Assembly (NCBI GenBank): GCA_900757195.1
Contig: CAAEMZ010000035.1
Location: 1 to 64,000, forward strand
Direction of reading: 5' to 3'
DNA: 64,000 nt
DNA from: Lachnospiraceae bacterium
GTDB taxonomy: Bacteria > Bacillota > Clostridia > Lachnospirales > Lachnospiraceae
Below the pieces are notes generated by a model. It did not search any database, was not told the origin of the DNA, and was given only the letters and a program-made list of their open reading frames with translations. The position numbers were made by a program, and so were the translations under genes. Within the stretch, counting starts at the first letter, position 1. Every line of letters begins with the position of its first letter. This document shows, piece by piece, positions 1 to 8,023 of this stretch.

Positions 1-42
1 CGTCTCTGGGAAGGTGCCGATATGGAAAAGGAGGGATTTTAA
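1..42 (+). CDS. 3' end of an unidentified upstream gene (partial)
   Basis: An open frame enters from the left edge and ends with TAA at 40-42. The TAATG junction makes it overlap the nagA start by one base, so the two genes are translationally coupled. Only 13 residues (RLWEGADMEKEGF) are visible, too few to name it. A GlcNAc-pathway gene such as nagB or a regulator is expected here by family habit, but the residues do not prove it. Confidence 0.55.
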   Translation, partial: RLWEGADMEKEGF

Positions 43-1181
43 TGATTATTCAAAGTGAAAGAGTCTGGATTGGCAGTCAGTTTATACCGGCTCAGATTGA
101 AATCGAAAATGAAAAAATCCAGAGAATCTGTCCGCCGGGAACCCATACGGCGGATGTGGATTATGGTGATAAGGCCATTCTTCCGGGATTTATCGATCTT
201 CATACCCATGGTTCTTATGGCTATGATACCAATGATGCTGAAACGGAAGGTCTTCGGAACTGGATGTCCCGGATACCGGAAGAAGGCGTGACATCGATTC
301 TCCCGACGACGGTGACCCAGATGCCGGAGGTTCTGACGAAGGCCGTTGCCAGTGTTGCTCAGGTGATCGACGAAGGCTATGAAGGCGCTGAGATTCTCGG
401 TATTCATTTTGAAGGTCCTTATCTGGATATGGAATATAAGGGTGCCCAGCCGCCGGAAGCCATCGCCCAGCCATCGGTGGAACAGTTTAAGCAGTATCAG
501 GCGGCGGCCAGAGGATGGATTAAATATATCACCCTGAGTCCGGAACATGATACGGATCATGCGCTGACCCGTTACTGTGCCCAGAACGGCGTGGTGGTCA
601 GCATGGGTCATTCTTCGGCATCCTACGAAGAGACTTTGATGGGCGCTGCCAATGGTGCGACGTCCATGACCCATGTGTATAACGGCATGACACCGCTGCA
701 TCACCGGAATCCGGGACTGGTCGGCGGCGCACTTCGGATTAGGGATATTTACGGCGAAGTTATCGGCGACGGCCATCACTCCCATGTGGCAGCGCTGAAC
801 ATCTTTTTCCAGTCCAAAGGCCGGGACAAAGCCATTTTGATTACAGATTCACTGAGAGCGAAACACTGTCCTCCGGGCGGAAATTACCAGCTTGGCGGCC
901 ATGATATTGAGATCGGTGAGGACGGACTGGCCCGGTTAAAGGGAACGGATACCATTGCGGGAAGTACCCTGCAGATGAACCGGGGACTCCAGGTACTCAT
1001 TGAAAAAGCCGGTGTTCCGGTGGATGCGGCCATTAATGCCTGCACCATAAATCCGGCCCGATGCCTCGGCGTTGATGACCGGAAGGGAAAAATCTGCGCC
1101 GGTTACGATGCGGATCTGGTCGTACTGGACAGGGATTATTCCGTGATTCAGACTTACTGTAAAGGAAAAGCCTTCAGATAA
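42..1181 (+). CDS. nagA: N-acetylglucosamine-6-phosphate deacetylase
   Basis: Cytoplasmic amidohydrolase that removes acetate from GlcNAc-6-phosphate, giving glucosamine-6-phosphate for glycolysis or wall synthesis. The 379-residue length is normal for NagA. After a small beta-sandwich N-terminus comes the metal motif LHTHG (His54, His56) in the PGFIDLHTHG block. The metal-ligand glutamate lies in HFEGPYL (Glu124). Further family blocks are MGHSSASYEE, THVYNGMTPLHHRNPG, GDGHHSH and ITDSL with the catalytic Asp. The start is the ATG of a TAATG overlap, preceded by GGAGGG at a good distance. The upstream gene is co-transcribed and a strong terminator follows, so this is the last gene of its operon. 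Confidence 0.95.
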   Translation: MIIQSERVWIGSQFIPAQIEIENEKIQRICPPGTHTADVDYGDKAILPGFIDLHTHGSYGYDTNDAETEGLRNWMSRIPEEGVTSILPTTVTQMPEVLTKAVASVAQVIDEGYEGAEILGIHFEGPYLDMEYKGAQPPEAIAQPSVEQFKQYQAAARGWIKYITLSPEHDTDHALTRYCAQNGVVVSMGHSSASYEETLMGAANGATSMTHVYNGMTPLHHRNPGLVGGALRIRDIYGEVIGDGHHSHVAALNIFFQSKGRDKAILITDSLRAKHCPPGGNYQLGGHDIEIGEDGLARLKGTDTIAGSTLQMNRGLQVLIEKAGVPVDAAINACTINPARCLGVDDRKGKICAGYDADLVVLDRDYSVIQTYCKGKAFR

Positions 1182-1183
1182 TA

Positions 1184-1258
1184 AAAACAGACATTTTGTC
1201 CGCTGCCTCCTGTTCGAAAAGACAGGAAGGGCGGGCCGGATGTCTGTTTTTTATTTTT
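1184..1258 (+). terminator. Intrinsic terminator after nagA
   Basis: AAAACAGACAT pairs with ATGTCTGTTTT, with a nested CCTGT/ACAGG hairpin in between, followed by a T-rich tract. It closes the nag operon. Confidence 0.85.
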
Positions 1259-1284
1259 CACTTTTCTTTGGGGGAATTGTTCGA

Positions 1285-1290
1285 TATAAT
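1285..1290 (+). promoter_or_regulatory. Probable -10 element of the response regulator operon
   Basis: A perfect TATAAT lies 36 bases upstream of the regulator start. The sequence 17 bases further up is T-rich but not a good -35, so this may be a weak or activator-dependent promoter. Confidence 0.45.
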
Positions 1291-1326
1291 AATACATAAA
1301 CAGTTATTTGACGGAAAGGTGATTTG

Positions 1327-1998
1327 ATGTACCGGATATTAATCGTAGAAGATGATCTGGGGATTGCCCAGGCGATGCAGAACCAGATTCAGACATGGAA
1401 TCTGGAAGCGAAGTGTGTGGAAAATTTCAGAGATGTGATGAAGGAATTTGCGGCGTATGATCCCCAGCTTGTCCTTTTGGATATTTCACTGCCTTTTTAT
1501 AACGGATATTACTGGTGTACGGAAATCCGCAAAGTGTCCAAGGTGCCGATTTTATTTATTTCTTCGGCATCGGATAATATGAATATTGTTATGGCGATGA
1601 ACATGGGCGGCGATGATTTTATTGCAAAGCCTTTTGATTTAAATGTTTTAATGGCGAAGATCCAGGCGACGCTGCGGCGGACTTACGATTTTGGCGGCCA
1701 GGTGTCGATTTTGCAGCACCGGGGCGCCATACTGAATATTTCCGATGCGACCCTGACCTATGAAGGACAGCGGATTGAGCTGACGAAAAATGACTATCGG
1801 CTTTTGCGGACGCTGATGGAAAATAAAGGAAAAGTCGTCAGCCGGGATATGCTCATGCAGAAGCTCTGGGAGATGGACAGCTTTGTCGATGAGAATGCCC
1901 TGACGGTCAACATCGCAAGACTGCGAAAAAAACTGGAAAATGCCGGACTGACCGATTTTATCGGAACAAAAAAGGGTCTGGGCTATATTATTGAGTGA
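1327..1998 (+). CDS. OmpR-family response regulator of a Bce-type module
   Basis: DNA-binding response regulator, 223 residues. The receiver domain has the acidic pair ED(D)9-10, the phosphoacceptor Asp52 in LLDISLP, and the conserved Thr/Ser and Lys positions in FISSAS and FIAKPF. The C-terminal half is an OmpR winged helix (LTKNDYRLLRTLMENKGKVVSR to a GLGYIIE end). A TTG lies one codon before the ATG; I chose ATG 1327 because AAAGGTG sits at a better distance from it. It is 13 bases from the kinase gene and precedes an ABC transporter, the order of BceRSAB/YxdJK-type peptide-antibiotic modules. It probably activates the downstream transporter genes. Confidence 0.9.
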   Translation: MYRILIVEDDLGIAQAMQNQIQTWNLEAKCVENFRDVMKEFAAYDPQLVLLDISLPFYNGYYWCTEIRKVSKVPILFISSASDNMNIVMAMNMGGDDFIAKPFDLNVLMAKIQATLRRTYDFGGQVSILQHRGAILNISDATLTYEGQRIELTKNDYRLLRTLMENKGKVVSRDMLMQKLWEMDSFVDENALTVNIARLRKKLENAGLTDFIGTKKGLGYIIE

Positions 1999-2011
1999 AC
2001 GGAGAAAATAG

Positions 2012-3001
2012 ATGAAACTGTTTTTGGAATATCTGAAATATCATATAAAAAGTATTGGAATGTTTCTGGGATTTTCCGTGATATTCACCGGGGTATTTCT
2101 TCTGTACCATCTGCCGTCCGGCGCTGTTTTCTACGGGGCGGTCCTGTGTCTGTTTCTGGCAGCGCTTATCGGTATCCGTGATTATTCAAAATTTTGCAGA
2201 AAACACCGGGAACTGGAATATTTAAAGAAAGAAATCCGGGTGACGGCCGACCATCTGCCGGAAGCCATGAATCTTATCGAAGAAGACTACCGGGAAGTGC
2301 TCGGTGAGCTTTCGGATGAAAAACAGAGGCTGATAACCTCGATGGAGCAAAAATACAGAGAGATGATGGACTATTATACGATTTGGGTGCATCAGATCAA
2401 AACGCCGATCGCGGCCATGCGGCTTCAGCTTCAGGGGGAAGCTTTTGAACAGAGCCGGGAACTTCTGGAGGAGCTTCAGCGCATTGAACAGTATGTGGAA
2501 ATGGTGCTGACCTATCTTCGGCTGGATGCCGGATCGACGGATTATGTTTTGAAAAATTATGATCTGGATAGAATTATAAAACAGGCGGTGCGCAAGTATG
2601 CTTCCCAGTTTATAAGGAAGAGAATAACCCTGGAATATGAACCCTTTACCTGTCAGGTACTGACCGATGAAAAATGGCTGCTTTTTGTGGTGGAGCAGGT
2701 GATTTCCAATGCTTTGAAGTACACCCGTTCCGGCAGGGTTTCGATTACCCTGGAAGCGCCGAAGACGCTGTGCATCCGGGATACGGGCATCGGCATCAAT
2801 CCGCAGGACCTTCCGCGGATTTTTGAAAAAGGGTTTACCGGATATAACGGCCGAAATGATAAAAAGGCCAGCGGTATCGGACTTTATCTCTGCCGGAGAA
2901 TCTGCCGGAATCTGAAACACGGGATAACGGTCGAATCCCGGGCTGATGAAGGAACCTGTGTGCGTATTTATCTGGACCGGGAGGCTCTGGAGGTGGAGTA
3001 G
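2012..3001 (+). CDS. BceS-like intramembrane-sensing histidine kinase
   Basis: Membrane sensor kinase, 329 residues. Two N-terminal membrane segments (about residues 15-33 and 37-55) are joined by a loop of only a few residues, so there is no extracellular sensor domain; this is the hallmark of BceS-type kinases that sense through their ABC permease. The phosphoacceptor His127 is in the family block YYTIWVHQIKTPI. The ATPase domain shows an N box (EQVISNALKY), DTGIGI and GIGLYL. The start has GGAGAA 7 bases upstream. It should phosphorylate the adjacent regulator in response to flux through the downstream transporter. Confidence 0.92.
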   Translation: MKLFLEYLKYHIKSIGMFLGFSVIFTGVFLLYHLPSGAVFYGAVLCLFLAALIGIRDYSKFCRKHRELEYLKKEIRVTADHLPEAMNLIEEDYREVLGELSDEKQRLITSMEQKYREMMDYYTIWVHQIKTPIAAMRLQLQGEAFEQSRELLEELQRIEQYVEMVLTYLRLDAGSTDYVLKNYDLDRIIKQAVRKYASQFIRKRITLEYEPFTCQVLTDEKWLLFVVEQVISNALKYTRSGRVSITLEAPKTLCIRDTGIGINPQDLPRIFEKGFTGYNGRNDKKASGIGLYLCRRICRNLKHGITVESRADEGTCVRIYLDREALEVE

Positions 3002-3007
3002 TCAATC

Positions 3008-3021
3008 TTTCAAAACTGTAA
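3008..3021 (+). promoter_or_regulatory. Candidate BceR-type operator
   Basis: TTTCA-AAAC-TGTAA differs at one position from the TnACA-N4-TGTAA pattern reported for BceR-like regulators. It lies 55 bases upstream of a TATACT (3076-3081) that could serve as the -10 for the transporter genes. One imperfect site found by eye, so tentative. Confidence 0.35.
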
Positions 3022-3031
3022 TATTGGACTG

Positions 3032-3074
3032 GGGAAATGTAAGCCAAAGTCATGGCTGGACATTTCCCTTTTTG
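3032..3074 (+). terminator. Terminator between kinase and transporter genes
   Basis: GGGAAATGT (3032-3040) pairs with ACATTTCCC (3060-3068), extended inward by AGCCA/TGGCT, and is followed by TTTTTG. It separates the two-component genes from the ABC genes, which then need their own promoter; a TATACT follows at 3076. Confidence 0.8.
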
Positions 3075-3115
3075 CTATACTGTAGTCACAATAAAAAATT
3101 AAGGAGGAAATCCAA

Positions 3116-3880
3116 ATGGCAATTTTGGAAGTTCATAATATTAAAAAAATTTATACGACACGATTTGGCGCCAATAAAGTTCAGGCCCTTTCCGATGTTT
3201 CGTTCAGCGTTGAGAAGGGAGAGTACGTGGCAATTATGGGAGAATCCGGTTCAGGAAAAACGACCCTGCTCAATATTTTGGCGGCCCTTGATAAACCGAC
3301 CGCCGGAAACGTTTATCTGGATGGCCACGAGCTTGTGAAGATTAAAGAATCGAAGATCGCAGAGTTCCGCCGGGACAATCTGGGCTTTGTTTTTCAGGAC
3401 TTTAATCTTCTGGATACATTTAATTTAAAAGATAATATCGTTCTGCCGTTAGTGCTGGCAGGAAAACATTACAGTGAAATGCAGCAGAAGCTGACGCCGA
3501 TCATTCAGAAGCTTGGAATCGAGGGGCTGATGGGAAAATATCCGTATGAGGTTTCCGGCGGACAGAAGCAGCGGGCGGCGGTGGCCCGGGCGCTCATTAC
3601 GAATCCAAAACTGATTCTTGCCGATGAACCTACGGGAGCCCTGGATTCAAAATCGACGGACGAACTGCTGGAATTATTTTCCCGAATCAACCGGGATGGT
3701 CAGACCATTTTAATGGTTACTCATTCGGTGAAAGCGGCCAGCCGGGCCAACCGGGTCTTATTCATTAAAGACGGTGAAGTCTTTCATCAGATTTACCGGG
3801 GAGACAGTACCAATGAGCAGCTGTATCAGAAAATTTCCGATACACTGACCATACTTGCGACAGGTGGTGAGGGCCGATGA
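3116..3880 (+). CDS. Bce-type ABC transporter ATPase
   Basis: ATPase subunit, 254 residues, of a MacB/LolD-like peptide-antibiotic detoxification transporter. It has Walker A GESGSGKTT (42-50), the Q-loop region VFQDFNLLDTFN, signature VSGGQKQRAAVARAL, Walker B LILADEPTGAL and switch His in VTHS. FQDFNLLDTF is typical of BceA. AAGGAGG precedes the ATG. The stop overlaps the permease start (ATGA arrangement), indicating translational coupling. Bce transporters remove peptides such as bacitracin from lipid II cycle intermediates; the actual ligand here cannot be read from sequence. Confidence 0.93.
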   Translation: MAILEVHNIKKIYTTRFGANKVQALSDVSFSVEKGEYVAIMGESGSGKTTLLNILAALDKPTAGNVYLDGHELVKIKESKIAEFRRDNLGFVFQDFNLLDTFNLKDNIVLPLVLAGKHYSEMQQKLTPIIQKLGIEGLMGKYPYEVSGGQKQRAAVARALITNPKLILADEPTGALDSKSTDELLELFSRINRDGQTILMVTHSVKAASRANRVLFIKDGEVFHQIYRGDSTNEQLYQKISDTLTILATGGEGR

Positions 3881-5910
3881 GACTGGGATTTTATCCAAAA
3901 CTGGCATTGACGGGAATTATGAAAAACAAAAAAACCTACTTCCCTTATATACTGACGAGCCTCGGCATGGTAATGATGCTCTATATTGTTTCGTTTCTGA
4001 CCTACAGTGAATCCGTCAGAGCGATGCCCGGCGGAGTTTCCGTGGCGGGGTTTCTTGGTCTGGGATGTTTTGTTATCGGTATTTTTTCAACGATTTTGCT
4101 GTTTTATACCAACTCCTTTTTGATCCGGCGGCGGAAAAAAGAGTTCGGTCTGTATAATATCCTGGGCATGGGCAAGCGGAATCTGGCCCGGATTTTAATC
4201 TGGGAAACATTGATGATCGCTGCTTTTTCGATACTGGCGGGCCTTGGCTGCGGTATTTTGTTTTCAAAAATCGCCGAACTGGTCGTTGCCAATATTTTGA
4301 ATTCGGATGTGGGATTTGCTTTTGAGATTTCAGGGTCGGCGCTTGAAATGACCGTGTGCTGGTTTGCGGCAATTTTTCTATTGATTCTTCTCAATGCGCT
4401 GCGTCAGATTCACCTTGCAAAACCAATCGAACTGATGCACAGCGAAGCGGTGGGTGAAAAGGCGCCGAAGGCAAATTGGATTCTGGCCTTTTTTGGTGTT
4501 CTGCTTTTGGGCGGCGCCTACTGGCTGGCTATATCCATTCAAAATCCGGTGGATGCCATGCTGTGGTTTTTTGTAGCCGTTATTATGGTTATTCTGGCAA
4601 CCTACCTGCTTTTCATTGCCGGTTCGGTCGCTTTCTGCCGGATTCTTCAGAAGAAAAAAGGCTATTATTATAAAACCAATCATTTTATTTCCATATCTTC
4701 CATGGTTTACCGGATGAAACGTAACGGTGCGGGTCTGGCATCCATCTGTATTCTCTCAACGATGGTGCTGGTTATGATTTCTTCTACATCCTGTCTGTAT
4801 ATCGGCCGGGAGGCGACGATGCGGGAACGGTATCCGAAAAACATGATGATCGAAGCGCAAAAAGATACGGAAACCTTCGAGGAAGAACTGCAGCAGTCGG
4901 CAAAACGGGTGCTGGACCGGTATCATGTGACACCGGAAAATGAAAAGGCTTACCGGTATCTGAGTGTGGGGGCATTTATGGAAGGCAGCAAGGCGATATT
5001 CAGCCGGGATAAAGTGGAGAACATGAATGTTGACTATTCCAAAATCTATCAGTGCTTTTTTCTGCCCCTTTCCGATTATAATCAGATGATGGGGACGGAT
5101 GAAACGCTGGCGTCGGATGAGGCCTTCATTTATAAGACCCGGTCGGATGAGGGATATGCTTATGACAGCATTTCTTTTGAGAACGGTAAAACTTACCGGG
5201 TTCGGAATCTGAAAGAGAAAATTGTCGGAAGCGGCATTGATGTGGCGTCGGTCTTTTCTTCATATTTTATCGTTCTGCCGGATATGGAAGCCGTGGAAGA
5301 AATTTATCAGATTCAGGCGGATATCTACGGTGAAAACCGATCGGAAATCCGAAGCTATTATGGATTTGATCTAAGCTGTGATGAAGCGGTCCAGATTGAA
5401 ATGCGGGATGCCTTTTACAGTGAATTTATCGGCGCTGTGGATGCGGAAAATTCGGGGATTTATGTGAATGTGGAATGTGCGGCAGCAGAGCGCAATGATT
5501 TTTATGCCCTTTACGGCGGATTTTTCTGCCTGGGAATTATCCTCGGCATCGTCTTTATCTGCGGTGCGGTACTGATTATGTACTATAAGCAGATCATCGA
5601 AGGCTATGAAGATCAGTCAAGATTTGAAATCCTTCAGAAGGTGGGCATGACAAAACGGGAGATTAAGAAAAGCATTAATTCTCAGATACTGACGGTATTT
5701 TTTATGCCGCTTTTACTGGCCGGCCTGCACATGGCTTTTGCTTTCCCTCTGATTGAGAAAATGCTTCTGCTTTTCGGTGTGGTAAATACAAAGCTCCTTG
5801 TTTTCGTGACGCTGGGAAGCTACGGTGTGTTTGCAGTCTTTTATATTCTGGTTTATCTGGCAACGTCCAGAGCCTATTACGGAATTGTCAGCGGAAAGAC
5901 ATCCGAATAA
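3877..5910 (+). CDS. Bce-type ABC transporter permease
   Basis: FtsX-like permease of 677 residues, the usual BceB size. Four hydrophobic segments in the first 170 residues and more near 200-260 and 290 are followed by a large hydrophilic region (about residues 310-550). That region is the extracellular ligand-binding domain characteristic of the family, and three C-terminal membrane helices follow it. The start is coupled to the ATPase stop. Together with the regulator and kinase it completes a sensing and resistance module; in these systems the permease itself tells the kinase how much antibiotic is being handled. Confidence 0.92.
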   Translation: MRLGFYPKLALTGIMKNKKTYFPYILTSLGMVMMLYIVSFLTYSESVRAMPGGVSVAGFLGLGCFVIGIFSTILLFYTNSFLIRRRKKEFGLYNILGMGKRNLARILIWETLMIAAFSILAGLGCGILFSKIAELVVANILNSDVGFAFEISGSALEMTVCWFAAIFLLILLNALRQIHLAKPIELMHSEAVGEKAPKANWILAFFGVLLLGGAYWLAISIQNPVDAMLWFFVAVIMVILATYLLFIAGSVAFCRILQKKKGYYYKTNHFISISSMVYRMKRNGAGLASICILSTMVLVMISSTSCLYIGREATMRERYPKNMMIEAQKDTETFEEELQQSAKRVLDRYHVTPENEKAYRYLSVGAFMEGSKAIFSRDKVENMNVDYSKIYQCFFLPLSDYNQMMGTDETLASDEAFIYKTRSDEGYAYDSISFENGKTYRVRNLKEKIVGSGIDVASVFSSYFIVLPDMEAVEEIYQIQADIYGENRSEIRSYYGFDLSCDEAVQIEMRDAFYSEFIGAVDAENSGIYVNVECAAAERNDFYALYGGFFCLGIILGIVFICGAVLIMYYKQIIEGYEDQSRFEILQKVGMTKREIKKSINSQILTVFFMPLLLAGLHMAFAFPLIEKMLLLFGVVNTKLLVFVTLGSYGVFAVFYILVYLATSRAYYGIVSGKTSE

Positions 5911-5915
5911 AAACC

Positions 5916-5945
5916 GGGGCCCGTTTTTACAGAACGGGCCCCTTT
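5916..5945. terminator. Bidirectional terminator between bceB-like gene and pdaA
   Basis: GGGGCCCGTT/AACGGGCCCC, a 10-bp perfect stem with T-rich flanks on both strands. It serves the two convergent genes. Confidence 0.85.
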
Positions 5946-5951
5946 GTGGAT

Positions 5952-6761
5952 TCAGACAAAATCTTTCAGACTTTTAAATGTATATCCCATTTCCTCCCAT
6001 TTGGTCAGCAGTTCATCGAGAATCTGGGCGTTGGTGGAAGAGGTGCTGTGCAGAAGAACAATGGCTCCCGGGTGGATTCTTCCGAGAAGCTTTTTGAAGG
6101 CTTCTTCTTTGGAGGGCTGTTTGTCTTCATACCAGTCCACATAGGCCAGACTCCAGAAAAAGGTTTTATAGCCCAGTTCTTTGGCCATCCGGAGATTGGC
6201 TTCGCTGTATTTCCCCTGGGGCGGCCGGTAGAATTTGACCATTGGCTGACCGGTGATTTCTTCGTAAAGCTTTGCGTTATCTTCCAGTTCCTTCGCAAAG
6301 CTTTCCATAGTGGCGATTTTGGACATATCCGGATGGGAATAGGTATGGTTGCCGACGATATGTCCCTCCGCGACCATGCGCTTAACCAGCTCCGGCTGGT
6401 CCTTCAGAAAATTACCGACGACAAAAAATGCAGCGGATACATTGTGCTTTTTCAGAGCATCGAGGATCGCCGGAAGATTTCCGTTTTCATAGCCGGCATC
6501 AAAGGTCATATAGAGAACTTTTTCATCGGTCATTTCTGCATAAAAGGCATCATATTCTGCCAGTTCCCCGGCAGAGGCGTTAGCAACGGGCGGTTCGCCC
6601 TCCTGTTGAAAGCTCAGTCCCCAGTTGCCGTCGGCAGAAGCGCTGACGGCCCTGGAGTCCAGATGACTGACCGCCATGGCGGCAAAATGGCCGAGGGCAT
6701 AGGCGGCTATCAAAAAAAGACCGATTTTTGCAGCAGTTATGTACCGGAAGGTGTGTTTCAT
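5952..6761 (-). CDS. pdaA: Polysaccharide deacetylase, PdaA-like (spore cortex muramic delta-lactam)
   Basis: NodB-fold deacetylase, 269 residues. In Bacillus, PdaA removes the N-acetyl group of muramic acid so the cortex delta-lactam can form. An N-terminal membrane anchor or signal covers residues 9-30. Motifs are MTFDAGYENG (catalytic Asp88, with the PdaA-type YENG continuation), GNHTYSHPDM (metal His139 and His143), YRPPQGKYSE and the C-terminal HPGAIVLLHS. The FFWSLAYVDW block also resembles PdaA more than general chitooligosaccharide deacetylases. GGGAG lies upstream of the start. A possible forespore-type promoter is listed separately. Confidence 0.85.
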   Translation of the reverse strand: MKHTFRYITAAKIGLFLIAAYALGHFAAMAVSHLDSRAVSASADGNWGLSFQQEGEPPVANASAGELAEYDAFYAEMTDEKVLYMTFDAGYENGNLPAILDALKKHNVSAAFFVVGNFLKDQPELVKRMVAEGHIVGNHTYSHPDMSKIATMESFAKELEDNAKLYEEITGQPMVKFYRPPQGKYSEANLRMAKELGYKTFFWSLAYVDWYEDKQPSKEEAFKKLLGRIHPGAIVLLHSTSSTNAQILDELLTKWEEMGYTFKSLKDFV

Positions 6762-6791
6762 AAAAAAACTCCCATCAGAAAAGTTTATAAA

Positions 6792-6820
6792 TTTTATGCA
6801 CAGAGGACTGTGAATATGCC
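6792..6820 (-). promoter_or_regulatory. Possible sigma-G/F-type promoter for pdaA
   Basis: On the minus strand GGCATA and CATAAAA are separated by 16 bases, resembling forespore sigma-factor promoters. The spacing is one short of usual and the match is partial. It is mentioned because B. subtilis pdaA is forespore-expressed. Confidence 0.3.
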
Positions 6821-6855
6821 TCCGGGGCTGGAAGTATTTAGCAGCACAGGAAGGT

Positions 6856-6884
6856 TTGACAAATGGCGGTAATTATCATATGAT
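6856..6884 (+). promoter_or_regulatory. Vegetative promoter for the cytidylate-kinase-like gene
   Basis: TTGACA, a 17-base spacer, then TATGAT. It lies about 40 bases upstream of the next plus-strand start. Confidence 0.75.
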
Positions 6885-6925
6885 ATAGGGTATAAACGAC
6901 TTTTACTAAAGGGGGGGGCACACAT

Positions 6926-7411
6926 ATGCGGTTAGTTATTACGATGAGCCGGAGATATGGGACCGGTGCAAGTGTGATTGCAAAAGAATTGTCGGAAAGG
7001 CTCGACATTCCGGTATATGATAAAGTAGACGTTGAGGAAGAGATTCGAAAAAATGCCTACGAAACGGAAGCCGAAGTTATCCGTGAGCTGGCAGAGAAGC
7101 CATGTATTATTCTGGGACGGTGTGCATCAGAAATTTTGAAGGATCAGTCCAATGTATTTAATATTTATGTGTGTGCGGAGAAGGAAGACCGGATTCACCG
7201 GGTGATGGAACTGGAATCTCTTTCACGGGACGAAGCCGAAGCGCGCATCCGGGAAACCGATGAAGAACGGGAGAAATATTATTATCAGCATACCGGAAGA
7301 ACCTGGGGGGATGTGAGCGATTATCATGTGATTCTCGATACGTCTGAACTCGGGATTGAGAACTGTGCCGATGTGCTGATCCGCTATTTTGAACGGATGG
7401 AATACATTTAA
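6926..7411 (+). CDS. Cytidylate kinase-like family protein
   Basis: Small P-loop protein of 161 residues resembling the cytidylate-kinase-like family common in clostridia, about 40 residues shorter than usual. Visible blocks are VITMSRRYGTGASVIAKELSE (a degenerate P-loop: GTGAS instead of GxGKS/T), IPVYDK, PCIILGRCAS, FNIYVCAEKEDRIHRV and the YYQHTGRTWGDVSDYHVILDTS end typical of the family. The canonical Cmk is encoded separately at 60320, so this is not the housekeeping enzyme and its substrate is unknown. The upstream region carries eight consecutive G residues as an unusual ribosome binding site. Monocistronic, with its own promoter and terminator. Confidence 0.8.
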   Translation: MRLVITMSRRYGTGASVIAKELSERLDIPVYDKVDVEEEIRKNAYETEAEVIRELAEKPCIILGRCASEILKDQSNVFNIYVCAEKEDRIHRVMELESLSRDEAEARIRETDEEREKYYYQHTGRTWGDVSDYHVILDTSELGIENCADVLIRYFERMEYI

Positions 7412-7424
7412 AATATCTTACATA

Positions 7425-7465
7425 AAAGGAAGGGCATTTTCAAACGAATACCCTTCCTTTCTCTT
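7425..7465. terminator. Bidirectional terminator
   Basis: AAAGGAAGGG (7425-7434) pairs perfectly with CCCTTCCTTT (7451-7460), with A/T-rich flanks. It lies between convergent genes. Confidence 0.85.
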
Positions 7466-7476
7466 ACTTTCTGGAA

Positions 7477-7959
7477 TCAGGAGCTGCCGCTTCCTTTGCC
7501 GGATGACGGGGTGTGGAGCAGTGTCTGGAGCATCTGGATCTGTTCCGGCGATATGTTCATAGAATTCATATTTTTAAACGAGTTCATCTGGTTCATCATC
7601 GCGGCAATGTCCGGATTTTTTGTCAGTTCGGAAAATTCATTATAGAGCCGGACGGCATTGAGCATATTCAGAAACTGGTCAATCTGTTCCCCCTCGGCAG
7701 GAGAGCAGTATTTACGGATATCCTTCAGGATGTCTTCAATGCCGGGACGTTTTCCGCCGGACAGCGAGCAGATGGAAATCTGTTCTTTTTCAAAGAGTTC
7801 CAGTGTCTGCCGGAATTCCATCATACGGGCCAGCATGGCCAACATTTTTCCGGATGATGGGTCCATATAGGAAACGGCAGCTTTCAGCATCTGGGCCGGA
7901 CCGCAGTAGGTTTGTTTATCCAGTTCGGTTAAAGGAATGGACGTTTTTTTTTCAGACAT
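7477..7959 (-). CDS. Conserved-looking hypothetical protein, 160 aa, function unknown
   Basis: I do not recognise this protein. It is soluble and predicted largely helical. A central segment (MLAMLARMMEFRQTLELFEKEQ) and the stretch EQIDQFLNMLNAVRLYNEFSELTKN look like coiled-coil or helical-bundle material. The C-terminus is Met/Asn-rich (MMNQMNSFKNMNSMN) and ends in a Ser/Gly-rich tail. No signal peptide or catalytic motif. A GGTGAGG site precedes the ATG. It lies downstream of the Cys-rich peptide gene on the same strand, separated by a 21-base hairpin, so the two may share a transcript. Confidence 0.65.
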   Translation of the reverse strand: MSEKKTSIPLTELDKQTYCGPAQMLKAAVSYMDPSSGKMLAMLARMMEFRQTLELFEKEQISICSLSGGKRPGIEDILKDIRKYCSPAEGEQIDQFLNMLNAVRLYNEFSELTKNPDIAAMMNQMNSFKNMNSMNISPEQIQMLQTLLHTPSSGKGSGSS

Positions 7960-7983
7960 GGATTCACCTCACCTTTTTGGATG

Positions 7984-8004
7984 CAGGGTGCCTTCCGGCA
8001 CCCT
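7984..8004 (-). other. Hairpin between two minus-strand genes
   Basis: CAGGGTGCC-ttc-CGGCACCCTG is a strong stem, but it lacks a downstream T-tract on the minus strand. It is more likely an mRNA processing or stability element than a full terminator. Confidence 0.45.
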
Positions 8005-8023
8005 GTCTTTGGTTCATAGGAAA

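Noticed and set aside
39..785. 248-codon frame antisense to nagA
   Set aside because: Shadow of nagA caused by codon composition; low-complexity His/Arg-rich translation.
5946..6872. 308-codon open frame on the plus strand
   Set aside because: It is the complement of pdaA, which has intact catalytic motifs; the plus-strand frame has no recognisable domains and no good ribosome binding site.
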